DNA from: Actinokineospora bangkokensis
GTDB lineage: Bacteria > Actinomycetota > Actinomycetes > Mycobacteriales > Pseudonocardiaceae
Direction: 5' to 3'
Assembly (NCBI RefSeq): GCF_001940455.1
Contig: NZ_MKQR01000009.1
Location: 595,074-659,073, forward strand
Length of the DNA: 64,000 bases
The notes below the pieces were generated by a model. It did not search any database, had not been told where the DNA came from, and saw nothing but the letters and a program-made list of their open reading frames with translations. Each line of letters opens with the position of its first letter. The first letter of the stretch is position 1. The position numbers were made by a program, and so were the translations under genes. Below, one piece after another: positions 49,461 to 58,462 of this stretch.

Positions 49461-52400
49461 ATGACCGACGACGAGAAGCTGCTCGGCTACCTCAAGAAGG
49501 TGACCGCCGACCTGCACCGGACCCGGCAGGAGCTGGCCGAGGCCGGGGCCAGGGAGCACGAGCCGATCGCCGTGGTGGGCATGGCCTGCCGGTTCCCCGG
49601 CGGGGTCAGCGGCCCGGAGGAGTTCTGGGACCTGCTCGCGGGCGGGGTCGACGCGATGACCGGTTTCCCCGCCGACCGCGGCTGGGACGGTGCCGGGGAG
49701 CCGGGCGCGGTGGGCGGCTTCCTCAGCGGCGTCGGGGAGTTCGACGCGGACTTCTTCGGCATCTCCCCGCGCGAGGCGCTGGCGATGGACCCGCAGCAGC
49801 GGTTGCTGCTGGAGGTGTCGTGGGAGGCGCTGGAGCGGGCCAGGATCGACCCCGAGGGCCTGCGCGGCTCGTCGACCGGGGTGTTCGTCGGCACCAACGG
49901 CCAGGACTACCCCGGCCTGCTCACCGGCGCCGTGGAGGGCGCCGAGGTCAGCGGGCACGCGGCGATCGGCAACATCTCCTCGGTGCTCTCCGGCCGCGTC
50001 GCCTACGCGCTGGGGCTGGAGGGCCCGGCGGTGTCGGTGGACACCGCGTGCTCGTCGTCGCTGGTGGCCCTGCACTGGGCGGTGCGGGCGCTGCGCGCCG
50101 GGGACTGCTCGCTCGCGCTGGTGAGCGGGGTGACGGTGATGTCGACCCCGGCGGTGTTCGCGGAGTTCGCCCGCCAGGGCGGGTTGGCCGCCGACGGCCG
50201 CTGCAAGGCGTTCTCCGACGACGCCGACGGCACCGCGTGGGGCGAGGGCATCGGGGTGCTGGTGGTGGAGCGGCTGTCCGAGGCACAGCGGCTCGGGCAC
50301 CGGGTGCTGGCCGTCGTGCGCGGTTCCGCAGTCAACTCCGATGGCGCGTCCAACGGGCTGACCGCCCCCAACGGGCCCGCCCAGCAGCGGGTGATCACCC
50401 ACGCCCTCGCCGACGCGGGCCTGGGCGCGGACGAGGTCGACGCGGTGGAGGCGCACGGGACCGGCACGGTGCTCGGGGACCCCATCGAGGCCCAGGCCCT
50501 GCTGGCCACCTACGGCCGGGGTCGCGCGCGCGGCCCGCTGCTGCTCGGGTCGGTGAAGTCCAACATCGGCCACACCCAGGCCGCCGCGGGCGTGGCCGGG
50601 GTGATCAAGATGATCCAGGCGATGCGGCACCGGGTGCTGCCGCGCACCCTGCACGCCGCCGAGCCCACCACCCGCGTCGACTGGACGGCCGGGTCGGTGG
50701 AGCTGCTGACCTCCGCCCGCCCCTGGGACTCCGAGGGGCCCCGGCGCGCGGGCGTGTCGTCGTTCGGCATCAGCGGCACCAACGCGCACGTGATCCTGGA
50801 AGAGGTCCCGGAGGACGAGCACGCCGAGCCGGGCCCGGCTGCGGTGGTGCCGTGGGTGCTGTCCGCGCGCGACGAGAGCGGGCTGCGCGCCCAGGCCGAA
50901 CGGCTCGCCGGCGTGTCCGGCCCCGTGGTGGACGCCGCGTGGTCGCTGGCCACCACCCGGGCGGCGCTGGACGAGCGGGCCGTGGTCGTGGGCGGGGACC
51001 TCGACGAGGTGCGGGCTGGCCTCGGGGTGCTGCCGGTGCGCGGCCGGGTCGGTGGCGCGGGCCGGGTCGGCGCGTTGTTCTCCGGCCAAGGTGCCCAGCG
51101 CCCGGGTATGGGCGCGCGGCTGCGCGCGCGGTTCCCGGTGTTCGCCAACGCCCTGGCCGAGGTCTGCGCGCACTTCGACCCCGCCGTCGAGCGGGCCATG
51201 ACCACCGGCGACGGCCTCGACGAGACCCGCTTCACCCAGCCCGCGCTGTTCGCCTACGAGGTGGCGCTGTTCCGGCTGCTGGAGTCCTGGGGCGTGCGCC
51301 CGGAGGTGCTGCTGGGGCACTCGGTCGGGGAGATCGCCGCCGCGCACGTGGCGGGGGTGTGGTCGCTGGCCGACGCGTGCGCGCTCGTCGCCGCCCGCGG
51401 CAGGCTCATGCAAGCGCTGCCGCCCGGCGGGGCGATGCTCGCCGTGGAGGCCACCGAGGACGAGGTGCGCCCGCTGCTGACCGCCGGCACCTCGCTGGCC
51501 GCGGTCAACGGCCCGCGCGCGGTCGTGGTGTCCGGTGTGGACAGCGAGGTCGACGCGCTCGCCGCGCGGTTCGCCGACCGCCGCACCACCCGGCTCGCGG
51601 TCAGCCACGCCTTCCACTCCCCGCTCGTCGAACCCGCGCTGGCGGAGTTCGAGCAGGTCGTGCGCGGGCTCACCGCCTCGCCGCCCACGCTGCCGGTGAT
51701 CTCCAACCTGACCGGGCGCGCCGACGCCGACCTGACCGACCCCCGCTACTGGGTGCGCCACGCCCGCGAGGCCGTGCGCTTCGCCGACGGCTACGCCGAG
51801 CTGGTGGCCCGCGGGGTCGACGCCGTCGTCGAGGTCGGACCGCGCGGCGTGCTGACCCCCGCCGCAGGCGCGCTGGCCGAGCTGCCCGTGGTCCCGCTGG
51901 GCGGCGAGTCGCCCACCGAGGAGCACGCGCTGCTCACCGGGGTCGGCAAGCTGTGGGTGCGCGGGGTGCCGGTGGACTGGACCGCGGCGTTCGACGGCCT
52001 GTCCCCGCGCGTGGTGGACCTGCCCACGTACCCGTTCCAGCGCGAGCGGTTCTGGCCCACACCCGCCGAGCGGGTGGCCGAGGCCGACCGCGGCCCCACC
52101 GACCGGCTGTGGGAACTGGTGGCGTGCGAGGACGTCGCCGGGGTGGCCGAGCTGCTGGGGGCCGGGCCGGGCACGCGCGTCGAGGGCGTGGCGGGCGTGG
52201 TGTCGGTGCTCGGGTCGTGGCGGCGGCGGGTCGAGGAGCAGTCGATCGTCGAGTCCTGCCGGTACGCGGTGCGCTGGGTGTCGCTGACCCCGACCCGCGC
52301 GACGACCGCGGGCCTGTGGGTCCTGCTGGCCGCCGCGGGTGCCGAGGGCGCGGTGGAAGCGCTCGCCGCGTCGCTGCGGGCCTGCGGGGCGCGCACGGCG

Positions 52401-55400
52401 GTGGTCGGGCTCGGCGTGGGGGTGACGCGCGAGGACGTGGCCGCGCGCATCCGCGACGTGGTGGGCGAGCCGCCCGCCGGGGTGGTGTGCCTGCCCGCCT
52501 GGGACGAGCCGGGTGAGGCGGCCGTGGGCGGGTTGTGGGAGCTGGCGGTGGTCGCGCAGAGCCTGGCCGACCTCGACGTCACCGCCCCGCTGTGGTGCGT
52601 GACCCGCGGCGGTGTGGCCGTGGGTGTCGGGGAGTCGGTCGGCTCGCCCGTCGCCACGGGGCTGTGGGGCCTGGGCCGGGTGGTGGGGTTGGAGCGCGGC
52701 GGCGCCTGGGGCGGTGTCGTGGACGTGCCCGCCGGGCCGGTGGGCACCGGGACGTGGGCGCGGGTGGCGTCGGCGGTGTGCGGTGGTGTGCCGGGGGAGA
52801 ACGAGATCGCCCTGCGCCCGTCCGGGGTCTTCGGGCGGCGGCTGGTGCCCCACCGCGACTCCGGTGCCGCCGGGCGGGTCCCGTCGCTCAAGGGCGGCAC
52901 GGTGCTCGTCACCGGGGGCACCGGCGCGCTGGGGCTGCTGGCCGCGGACTGGTTGGCCGGGCACGGGGTGGCGCGGATCGCGCTGCTGAGCCGCCGGGGC
53001 GCGGGCGCCGACGGGGTGGCTCGGCTGCGGGAGCGGCTGGCCGAGCGCGGTGTGGCGCTGGAGGTGCACGCCTGCGACGTGGCCGACCGGGTGGGCCTGG
53101 CCGCGGTGGTCGACCGCGTCGGCGCGGCCGGGCCGCCGCTGCGCGGGGTGCTGCACGCGGCGGGCGTGGTCGAGAACGACCTGGTGGTGGACCTGTCCTG
53201 GGAGCGGTTCGCGGACGTGGTGCGCGCCAAGGTGGTCGGCGGGTGGAACCTGCACGAGGTCACCCGGGACCTGGACCTGGCGCTGTTCGTGGCGTTCTCC
53301 TCCGTCGCGGGCGTGTGGGGCTCGGGCGCCCAGGGCGCCTACGCGGCGGGCAACGCCTTCCTCGACGGCCTCGTCGACCACCGGCGCGGGCTCGGCCTGG
53401 CCGGGACGTCGGTGGCGTGGGGCCCGTGGGAGGGCGCGGGCATGGCGGGCGACACCGAGGTGGTGCGCGAGCTGCACCGCCGCGGGCTGGCGCGCATCGC
53501 CCCCGAGGTCGGCTTCGCCGCGCTGGACCGGGTGGTCGCCGGGGGCGAGGCGTTCGCCGTGGTGGCCGACGCGGACTGGGCGCGGCTGGTGCCGCCCTTC
53601 GCCGCCGCGGGCATGGCCGGGCTGTTCACCGAGATCCCCGCCGCGCGCGCCGCCGTCGAGGGGCCGCGCCCGGCCGAGCGGGGCGGCGGGCTGGCCGAGG
53701 TGCTCGCGCCGCTGCCCGAGGTCGAGCGCGACCGGGTGCTGGTCGACCTGGTGCGCGAGCACGGCGCTGTGGTGCTCGGCCACCACGACAGCGGTCGCTT
53801 CGACGTCGACCGCCCGTTCCGCGACCTCGGGTTCGACTCGCTGACCGCGGTGGAGCTGCGCGACCGGCTCGTCACCGCCACCGGCACGGCGCTGCCCGCC
53901 TCCGCCGTCTTCGACTTCCCCACCCCGCGCGCGCTGGCCGCCGACCTGCGCACCCGGCTCACCGGCGCCGCCGCCACCGCCGCGCCGACCACCGGGACCC
54001 CGGTGGCGCCCGCGGTCCCGCTCGACGACGACCCGGTGTGCGTGGTGGGCATGGCCTGCCGCCTGCCGGGGGGCATCGCCTCGCCGCAGGACTGCTGGGA
54101 CCTGGTGGTCGACGGCCGGGAGGGCATCGGCCCGTTCCCCGCCGACCGCGGCTGGGACGTGCGCGCCGAGGGCGGGTTCCTCGACGGCGCCGCCGACTTC
54201 GACGCCGCGTTCTTCGGGATCTCCCCGCGCGAGGCGCTGTCGATGGACCCGCAGCAGCGGGTGGTGCTGGAGAACGCGTGGGAGGCGCTGGAGGACGCCG
54301 GGATCGACCCGGTGTCGCTGCGCCGCTCGGACACGGGCGTGTTCATGGGCGTGACCTACTCCGGCTACCAGGCCGCGGTGGAGGCCGCCGCGGAGGAGGC
54401 AGCGCGCGGCTACGGGCTCACCGGGTCGGCGCCGAGCGTGGTGTCCGGGCGGATCGCCTACGCGCTGGGGCTGGAGGGCCCGGCGGTGTCGGTGGACACC
54501 GCGTGCTCGTCGTCGCTGGTGGCGCTGCACTGGGCGGCGCAGGCGCTGCGGCGCGGGGAGTGCTCGCTGGCGCTGGCCGGTGGGGTGACCGTGATGGCCA
54601 CGCCGGGGGCGTTCGTGGAGTTCGGGCGCCAGGGCGGGCTGGCCTCCGACGGCCGGTGCAAGGCGTTCTCCGACGACGCCGACGGCACCGGGTGGTCCGA
54701 GGGCGTCGGCGTCGTGGTCGTGGAGCGGATGTCGGACGCGCGGCGCAACGGGCACCGGGTGCTGGCCGTGCTGCGCGGTTCGGCGGTGAACTCCGATGGC
54801 GCATCCAACGGGTTGACCGCGCCGAACGGGCCGTCGCAGGAGCGGGTGATCCGCCGGGCGCTGGCCGACGCCGGGCTCACCGCCGCGGAGGTCGACGTGG
54901 TGGAGGCGCACGGCACGGGCACCCGCCTCGGTGACCCGATCGAGGCGCAGGCGGTGCTGGCCACCTACGGCCAGGACCGCGCCGAGCCGCTGTGGCTGGG
55001 CTCGATCAAGTCCAACATCGGCCACACCCAGGCCGCCGCCGGTGTCGCCGGGGTGATCAAGGTGGTGCAGGCGATGCGGCACGGGCTGCTGCCCCGCACC
55101 CTGCACGCCGAGGTCCCCTCCACCCACGTCGACTGGACCGCGGGCAGCGTGCGGCTGCTGACCGAGCAGCGGGCGTGGCCGCAGACCGGGCGCCCGCGCC
55201 GCGCGGGCGTGTCGTCGTTCGGCATCAGCGGCACCAACGCCCACGTCATCCTCGAACAGGCCCCGCCGACCGCCCCGGTGCCTGCGACGGCGGCCGTGGT
55301 GCCGTGGGTGCTCTCGGCCCGCGACCCGCGCGCCCTCGCCGCGCAGGCTGGCCGCGTGGCCGCCGCGGACGCGCCCGCGACCGCGGTCGGCGCCGCGCTC

Positions 55401-58400
55401 GCCCGCTCCCGCACCGGCCTGCCGCTGCGCGCGGTCGTCCTCGGCCCCGGCCCGGACGACCTGCGCGCCGGGCTGCGCGCGCTGTCCGAGGGCGGGCGGG
55501 CGCCCGGGTTGACCACCGGCGCGGCCCCCGCCGACCCCGGCCCGCTCGCGGCGGTGTTCGCGGGGCAGGGCGCGCAGCGGCCGGGCATGGGCCGCGACCT
55601 GCACGAGCGGCACCCGGTGTTCGCCGCGGCGCTCGACGAGATCTGCGCGCAGTTCGACCTGCTGCTGGACCACCCGCTGCGGGAGGCGATGTTCACCGGC
55701 GGCGAGCGGCTCGACCGCACCGCCTGCACCCAGGCCGCGCTGTTCGCCCACGAGGTCGCGCTGTGGCGGCTGGCGGAGTCCTTCGGCGTGCGCGCCGACT
55801 ACCTCATCGGCCACTCCATCGGCGAGCTGACCGCCGCCCACGTCGCCGGTGTGCTGACCCTGCCCGACGCGTGCGCGCTCATCGCCGCCCGGGGCAGGCT
55901 GATGCAGGCCCTGCCCGAGGGCGGGGCGATGGTGGCGGTGGAGGCCACCGAGGACGAGCTGCTGCCGCTGCTGGACGGGCGCACCGGGGAGGTGGGGATC
56001 GCCGCGGTGAACTCCCCGCGCTCGGTGGTGCTCTCCGGCGACACCGACGCCGTGCTGGAGATCGCCGCGGCCGTCGCCGCCGACGGGCGCAAGACGCGGC
56101 GGTTGCCGGTGAGCCACGCGTTCCACTCGCCGCGGGTCGACGCGATGGTGGCCGACTTCGCCCGCGCGGCGGCCGAGGTGCGCTACCACCCGCCGCGGCT
56201 GCCCGTGGTGTCCAACGTGACCGGTGCGCTCGTCGAGCCCGAGCTGCTGTGCTCCCCGCAGTACTGGGTGTCGCACGTGCGCAGGCCGGTGCGCTTCGCC
56301 GACGGCATCACCCACCTGATCGGCCGGGGCGTGCGGCGCTTCGTGGAGGTCGGCCCGGACGCGGTGCTGTCCTCGGCCATCCACGAGTGCGGCGACGAGC
56401 CGGTCCAGGTGACGGCGCTGCAACGGGCGGGCCGCCCGGGGGCGATCACGGCGATGTCCGGGTTCGCCGCCCTCTACACCCAGGGCACCCCGATCGACTG
56501 GACCGCGGCCTTCGACACCGAGCAGCCCCCCGTCACCCTGCCGACCTACCCGTTCCAGCGCGAGCGCTACTGGCTGGCGCCCGCCGCCGCGCGCCACCCC
56601 CTGCACGCCAACGGCTACGAGGTCACCTGGCAGCCGCTGGCGCGGGGCGTGGCCGACGCGCCGGGTGAGTGGGTGGTGCTCGCGGCGGAGGACGACGCGG
56701 CCGCGGCGCTGCTGGCGGGGGCGCTGCCCGACGCCGAGGTGCGCGCGGTGCCCGAGTGGGACCGGGTCGCGCTGCGCGACGCGGTGAAGGTGCCCGCGGG
56801 CGCGGGTGTGCTGGCGCTCCCGGGCTCGGTGGACGACCTGCTCGCCCTGGTGCAGGCCGCGGCCGACGTCGACGTCCAGGGGCCGCTGTGGTGCCTGACC
56901 GTCGATGACGAGCAGGCGGCGGGCATCCGAGGCCTCGGCAGGGTCGCCGCGCTGGAGCAGCCCGCGCGCTGGGGCGGGCTGGTGGACGTGTCCGGCCCGC
57001 TGACCGCCGAGTCGGTCGACGCCGTCTGCGCGGTGCTGTCCGGCGACTACGCCGACGACCAGGTGCGGGTGCGCGGCTCGCAGGTGTCCGGGCGCCGCGT
57101 CGTCCGCCTCAGCGGGTCGCCCGAGGCCGAGTGGACCCCGCGCGGCACGGTGCTGATCACCGGCGGCACCGGCGGTCTCGGCGTGGAGGTCGCCCGCTGG
57201 GCCGCCCGCGCGGGCGCCGACCACCTCGTCCTGGTCAGCCGCGCGGGCGAGGCCAAGACCCCCGAGCTGCGCGCGGAACTGGCGGCGCTCGGCGCGGGTG
57301 TCACCTTCGCCGCGTGCGACGTCGCCGACCGCGACGCCCTCGCCGCGGTGCTGGCCGCCGTGCCCGCCGAGCACCCGCTCACGGCCGTGGTGCACGCGGC
57401 GGGGGTCGGCCAGTCCTGCCCGCTGGGCGAGATGACCACCGCCGAGCTGGACCGGGTCCGCGCGGCGAAGGTCGGCGGCGCCGAGCACCTGCACGAGCTG
57501 ACCCGCGACCTGGACCTGGACGCGTTCGTGCTGTTCTCCTCCATCGCCGGGGTGTGGGGCAGCGGCGCCCAGGGCGCCTACGCCGCGGCGAACGCCCACC
57601 TCGACGGGCTGGCCGAGCGCCGCCGCGCCGCGGGCCTGCCCGCCACCGCGATCGCCTGGGGCCCCTGGGCGGGCGCCGGTCTCGCCGTGGCCGAGGGCGG
57701 CGCCGAGCAGCTGGCCCGCCGCGGGCTGCCGCTGATCGACCCGGCCGCGGCCCTGGCGGGCATGGCCCGGCTGGTCGGGTCCGGGGCGACCGCGGCGGTG
57801 TTCGCCGAGGTCGACTGGAGCCGCTTCGCCCCCGCCTTCACCGCGCTGCGGCCGAGCGCGCTGTTCGACGGCATCGCGGGCGCCGAGACCACCACCGCGC
57901 CGGAGCCCGCGGGCGACGGGCGGTTCCTGCGCGAGCTGTCCGCGCTGGCCGGTGCCGCCCGGCGCACCGCGGTGCTGGACCTGGTGCGCGCCGAGGTCGC
58001 GGCCGTGCTCGGGTTCGCCGGGCCCGCCGACGTGCCCGCCGCGCGCGCCTTCCAGGAGATGGGCTTCGACTCGCTGACCGCCGTGGAGCTGCGCAACGCG
58101 CTCTCCGGCGCCACCGGTGAGGCGCTGCCCGCGACCCTGGTCTTCGACCACCCCACCCCGGCCGCGCTGGCCGACCACCTGCACCGGCTGCTCGACGACG
58201 GCGGGCGCCCGCTGGCGGCGCTGCTCGACGACCTCGACCGGGTGCGCGCCGGGCTGAGCGGGGCGGACCTGTCGGCCACCGAGCGGCTCACCGTGCAGCG
58301 GCGGCTCACCGAGCTGGCCCTGGCGGTCACCGGGCGGGCCGCCGAGCCCGAGCCCGCGGCCGAGGACGCCGCCGACCTGACCGACGCGACCGACGACGAG

Positions 58401-58439
58401 CTCTTCGACGCCCTCGACGGCGAGTTCGGCGCACGCTGA
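49461..58439 (+). CDS. Gene F, type I PKS, two modules (KS-AT-KR-ACP twice), 2,992 aa
   Basis: This is a bimodular extension subunit. ATG 49461 follows a GGGAGG ribosome site near 49450. The head is MTDDEKLLGYLKKVTADL. Residues: KS1 Cys 197, ACP1 Ser 1460, KS2 Cys 1682, ACP2 Ser 2871, then a long helical docking tail ending in DELFDALDGEFGAR. Both ATs predict malonyl and both KRs are A-type. It should add two C2 units with L-hydroxyls, so the hydroxyl configuration switches between subunits E and F. The gap to gene G is 23 bases and contains the ribosome site of G, consistent with one transcript. Confidence 0.95.
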   Translation: MTDDEKLLGYLKKVTADLHRTRQELAEAGAREHEPIAVVGMACRFPGGVSGPEEFWDLLAGGVDAMTGFPADRGWDGAGEPGAVGGFLSGVGEFDADFFGISPREALAMDPQQRLLLEVSWEALERARIDPEGLRGSSTGVFVGTNGQDYPGLLTGAVEGAEVSGHAAIGNISSVLSGRVAYALGLEGPAVSVDTACSSSLVALHWAVRALRAGDCSLALVSGVTVMSTPAVFAEFARQGGLAADGRCKAFSDDADGTAWGEGIGVLVVERLSEAQRLGHRVLAVVRGSAVNSDGASNGLTAPNGPAQQRVITHALADAGLGADEVDAVEAHGTGTVLGDPIEAQALLATYGRGRARGPLLLGSVKSNIGHTQAAAGVAGVIKMIQAMRHRVLPRTLHAAEPTTRVDWTAGSVELLTSARPWDSEGPRRAGVSSFGISGTNAHVILEEVPEDEHAEPGPAAVVPWVLSARDESGLRAQAERLAGVSGPVVDAAWSLATTRAALDERAVVVGGDLDEVRAGLGVLPVRGRVGGAGRVGALFSGQGAQRPGMGARLRARFPVFANALAEVCAHFDPAVERAMTTGDGLDETRFTQPALFAYEVALFRLLESWGVRPEVLLGHSVGEIAAAHVAGVWSLADACALVAARGRLMQALPPGGAMLAVEATEDEVRPLLTAGTSLAAVNGPRAVVVSGVDSEVDALAARFADRRTTRLAVSHAFHSPLVEPALAEFEQVVRGLTASPPTLPVISNLTGRADADLTDPRYWVRHAREAVRFADGYAELVARGVDAVVEVGPRGVLTPAAGALAELPVVPLGGESPTEEHALLTGVGKLWVRGVPVDWTAAFDGLSPRVVDLPTYPFQRERFWPTPAERVAEADRGPTDRLWELVACEDVAGVAELLGAGPGTRVEGVAGVVSVLGSWRRRVEEQSIVESCRYAVRWVSLTPTRATTAGLWVLLAAAGAEGAVEALAASLRACGARTAVVGLGVGVTREDVAARIRDVVGEPPAGVVCLPAWDEPGEAAVGGLWELAVVAQSLADLDVTAPLWCVTRGGVAVGVGESVGSPVATGLWGLGRVVGLERGGAWGGVVDVPAGPVGTGTWARVASAVCGGVPGENEIALRPSGVFGRRLVPHRDSGAAGRVPSLKGGTVLVTGGTGALGLLAADWLAGHGVARIALLSRRGAGADGVARLRERLAERGVALEVHACDVADRVGLAAVVDRVGAAGPPLRGVLHAAGVVENDLVVDLSWERFADVVRAKVVGGWNLHEVTRDLDLALFVAFSSVAGVWGSGAQGAYAAGNAFLDGLVDHRRGLGLAGTSVAWGPWEGAGMAGDTEVVRELHRRGLARIAPEVGFAALDRVVAGGEAFAVVADADWARLVPPFAAAGMAGLFTEIPAARAAVEGPRPAERGGGLAEVLAPLPEVERDRVLVDLVREHGAVVLGHHDSGRFDVDRPFRDLGFDSLTAVELRDRLVTATGTALPASAVFDFPTPRALAADLRTRLTGAAATAAPTTGTPVAPAVPLDDDPVCVVGMACRLPGGIASPQDCWDLVVDGREGIGPFPADRGWDVRAEGGFLDGAADFDAAFFGISPREALSMDPQQRVVLENAWEALEDAGIDPVSLRRSDTGVFMGVTYSGYQAAVEAAAEEAARGYGLTGSAPSVVSGRIAYALGLEGPAVSVDTACSSSLVALHWAAQALRRGECSLALAGGVTVMATPGAFVEFGRQGGLASDGRCKAFSDDADGTGWSEGVGVVVVERMSDARRNGHRVLAVLRGSAVNSDGASNGLTAPNGPSQERVIRRALADAGLTAAEVDVVEAHGTGTRLGDPIEAQAVLATYGQDRAEPLWLGSIKSNIGHTQAAAGVAGVIKVVQAMRHGLLPRTLHAEVPSTHVDWTAGSVRLLTEQRAWPQTGRPRRAGVSSFGISGTNAHVILEQAPPTAPVPATAAVVPWVLSARDPRALAAQAGRVAAADAPATAVGAALARSRTGLPLRAVVLGPGPDDLRAGLRALSEGGRAPGLTTGAAPADPGPLAAVFAGQGAQRPGMGRDLHERHPVFAAALDEICAQFDLLLDHPLREAMFTGGERLDRTACTQAALFAHEVALWRLAESFGVRADYLIGHSIGELTAAHVAGVLTLPDACALIAARGRLMQALPEGGAMVAVEATEDELLPLLDGRTGEVGIAAVNSPRSVVLSGDTDAVLEIAAAVAADGRKTRRLPVSHAFHSPRVDAMVADFARAAAEVRYHPPRLPVVSNVTGALVEPELLCSPQYWVSHVRRPVRFADGITHLIGRGVRRFVEVGPDAVLSSAIHECGDEPVQVTALQRAGRPGAITAMSGFAALYTQGTPIDWTAAFDTEQPPVTLPTYPFQRERYWLAPAAARHPLHANGYEVTWQPLARGVADAPGEWVVLAAEDDAAAALLAGALPDAEVRAVPEWDRVALRDAVKVPAGAGVLALPGSVDDLLALVQAAADVDVQGPLWCLTVDDEQAAGIRGLGRVAALEQPARWGGLVDVSGPLTAESVDAVCAVLSGDYADDQVRVRGSQVSGRRVVRLSGSPEAEWTPRGTVLITGGTGGLGVEVARWAARAGADHLVLVSRAGEAKTPELRAELAALGAGVTFAACDVADRDALAAVLAAVPAEHPLTAVVHAAGVGQSCPLGEMTTAELDRVRAAKVGGAEHLHELTRDLDLDAFVLFSSIAGVWGSGAQGAYAAANAHLDGLAERRRAAGLPATAIAWGPWAGAGLAVAEGGAEQLARRGLPLIDPAAALAGMARLVGSGATAAVFAEVDWSRFAPAFTALRPSALFDGIAGAETTTAPEPAGDGRFLRELSALAGAARRTAVLDLVRAEVAAVLGFAGPADVPAARAFQEMGFDSLTAVELRNALSGATGEALPATLVFDHPTPAALADHLHRLLDDGGRPLAALLDDLDRVRAGLSGADLSATERLTVQRRLTELALAVTGRAAEPEPAAEDAADLTDATDDELFDALDGEFGAR
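49560..53965 (+). other. Module F1: KS-AT(malonyl)-KR(A1)-ACP
   Basis: KS Cys is at 50049-50051, and the loop after GVFVG is GTNGQDY. The AT has GHSVG and HAFH at 51606-51617 (malonyl), and its surroundings closely resemble those of the ATs of A and D5. The KR has GGTGALG near 52914, no LDD (VVEN), Trp at 53316 in GVWGSGAQGAY and Tyr at 53340-53342 followed by AAGN, so A1. ACP Ser is at 53838 in [12 protein letters not shown]. Predicted step: C2 with an L-hydroxyl. Confidence 0.85.
54024..58195 (+). other. Module F2: KS-AT(malonyl)-KR(A1)-ACP
   Basis: The KS starts with CRLPGG, has a GVTYSGY loop and Cys at 54504-54506. The AT starts with FAGQGAQ, has GHSIG and HAFH at 56115-56126 (malonyl). 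The KR has GGTGGLG near 57162, no LDD (VGQS), Trp at 57555 in GVWGSGAQGAY and Tyr at 57579-57581, so A1. ACP Ser is at 58071-58073. Predicted step: C2 with an L-hydroxyl. Confidence 0.85.
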
Positions 58440-58462
58440 CCCACCACCCAAGGAGTGCTCCG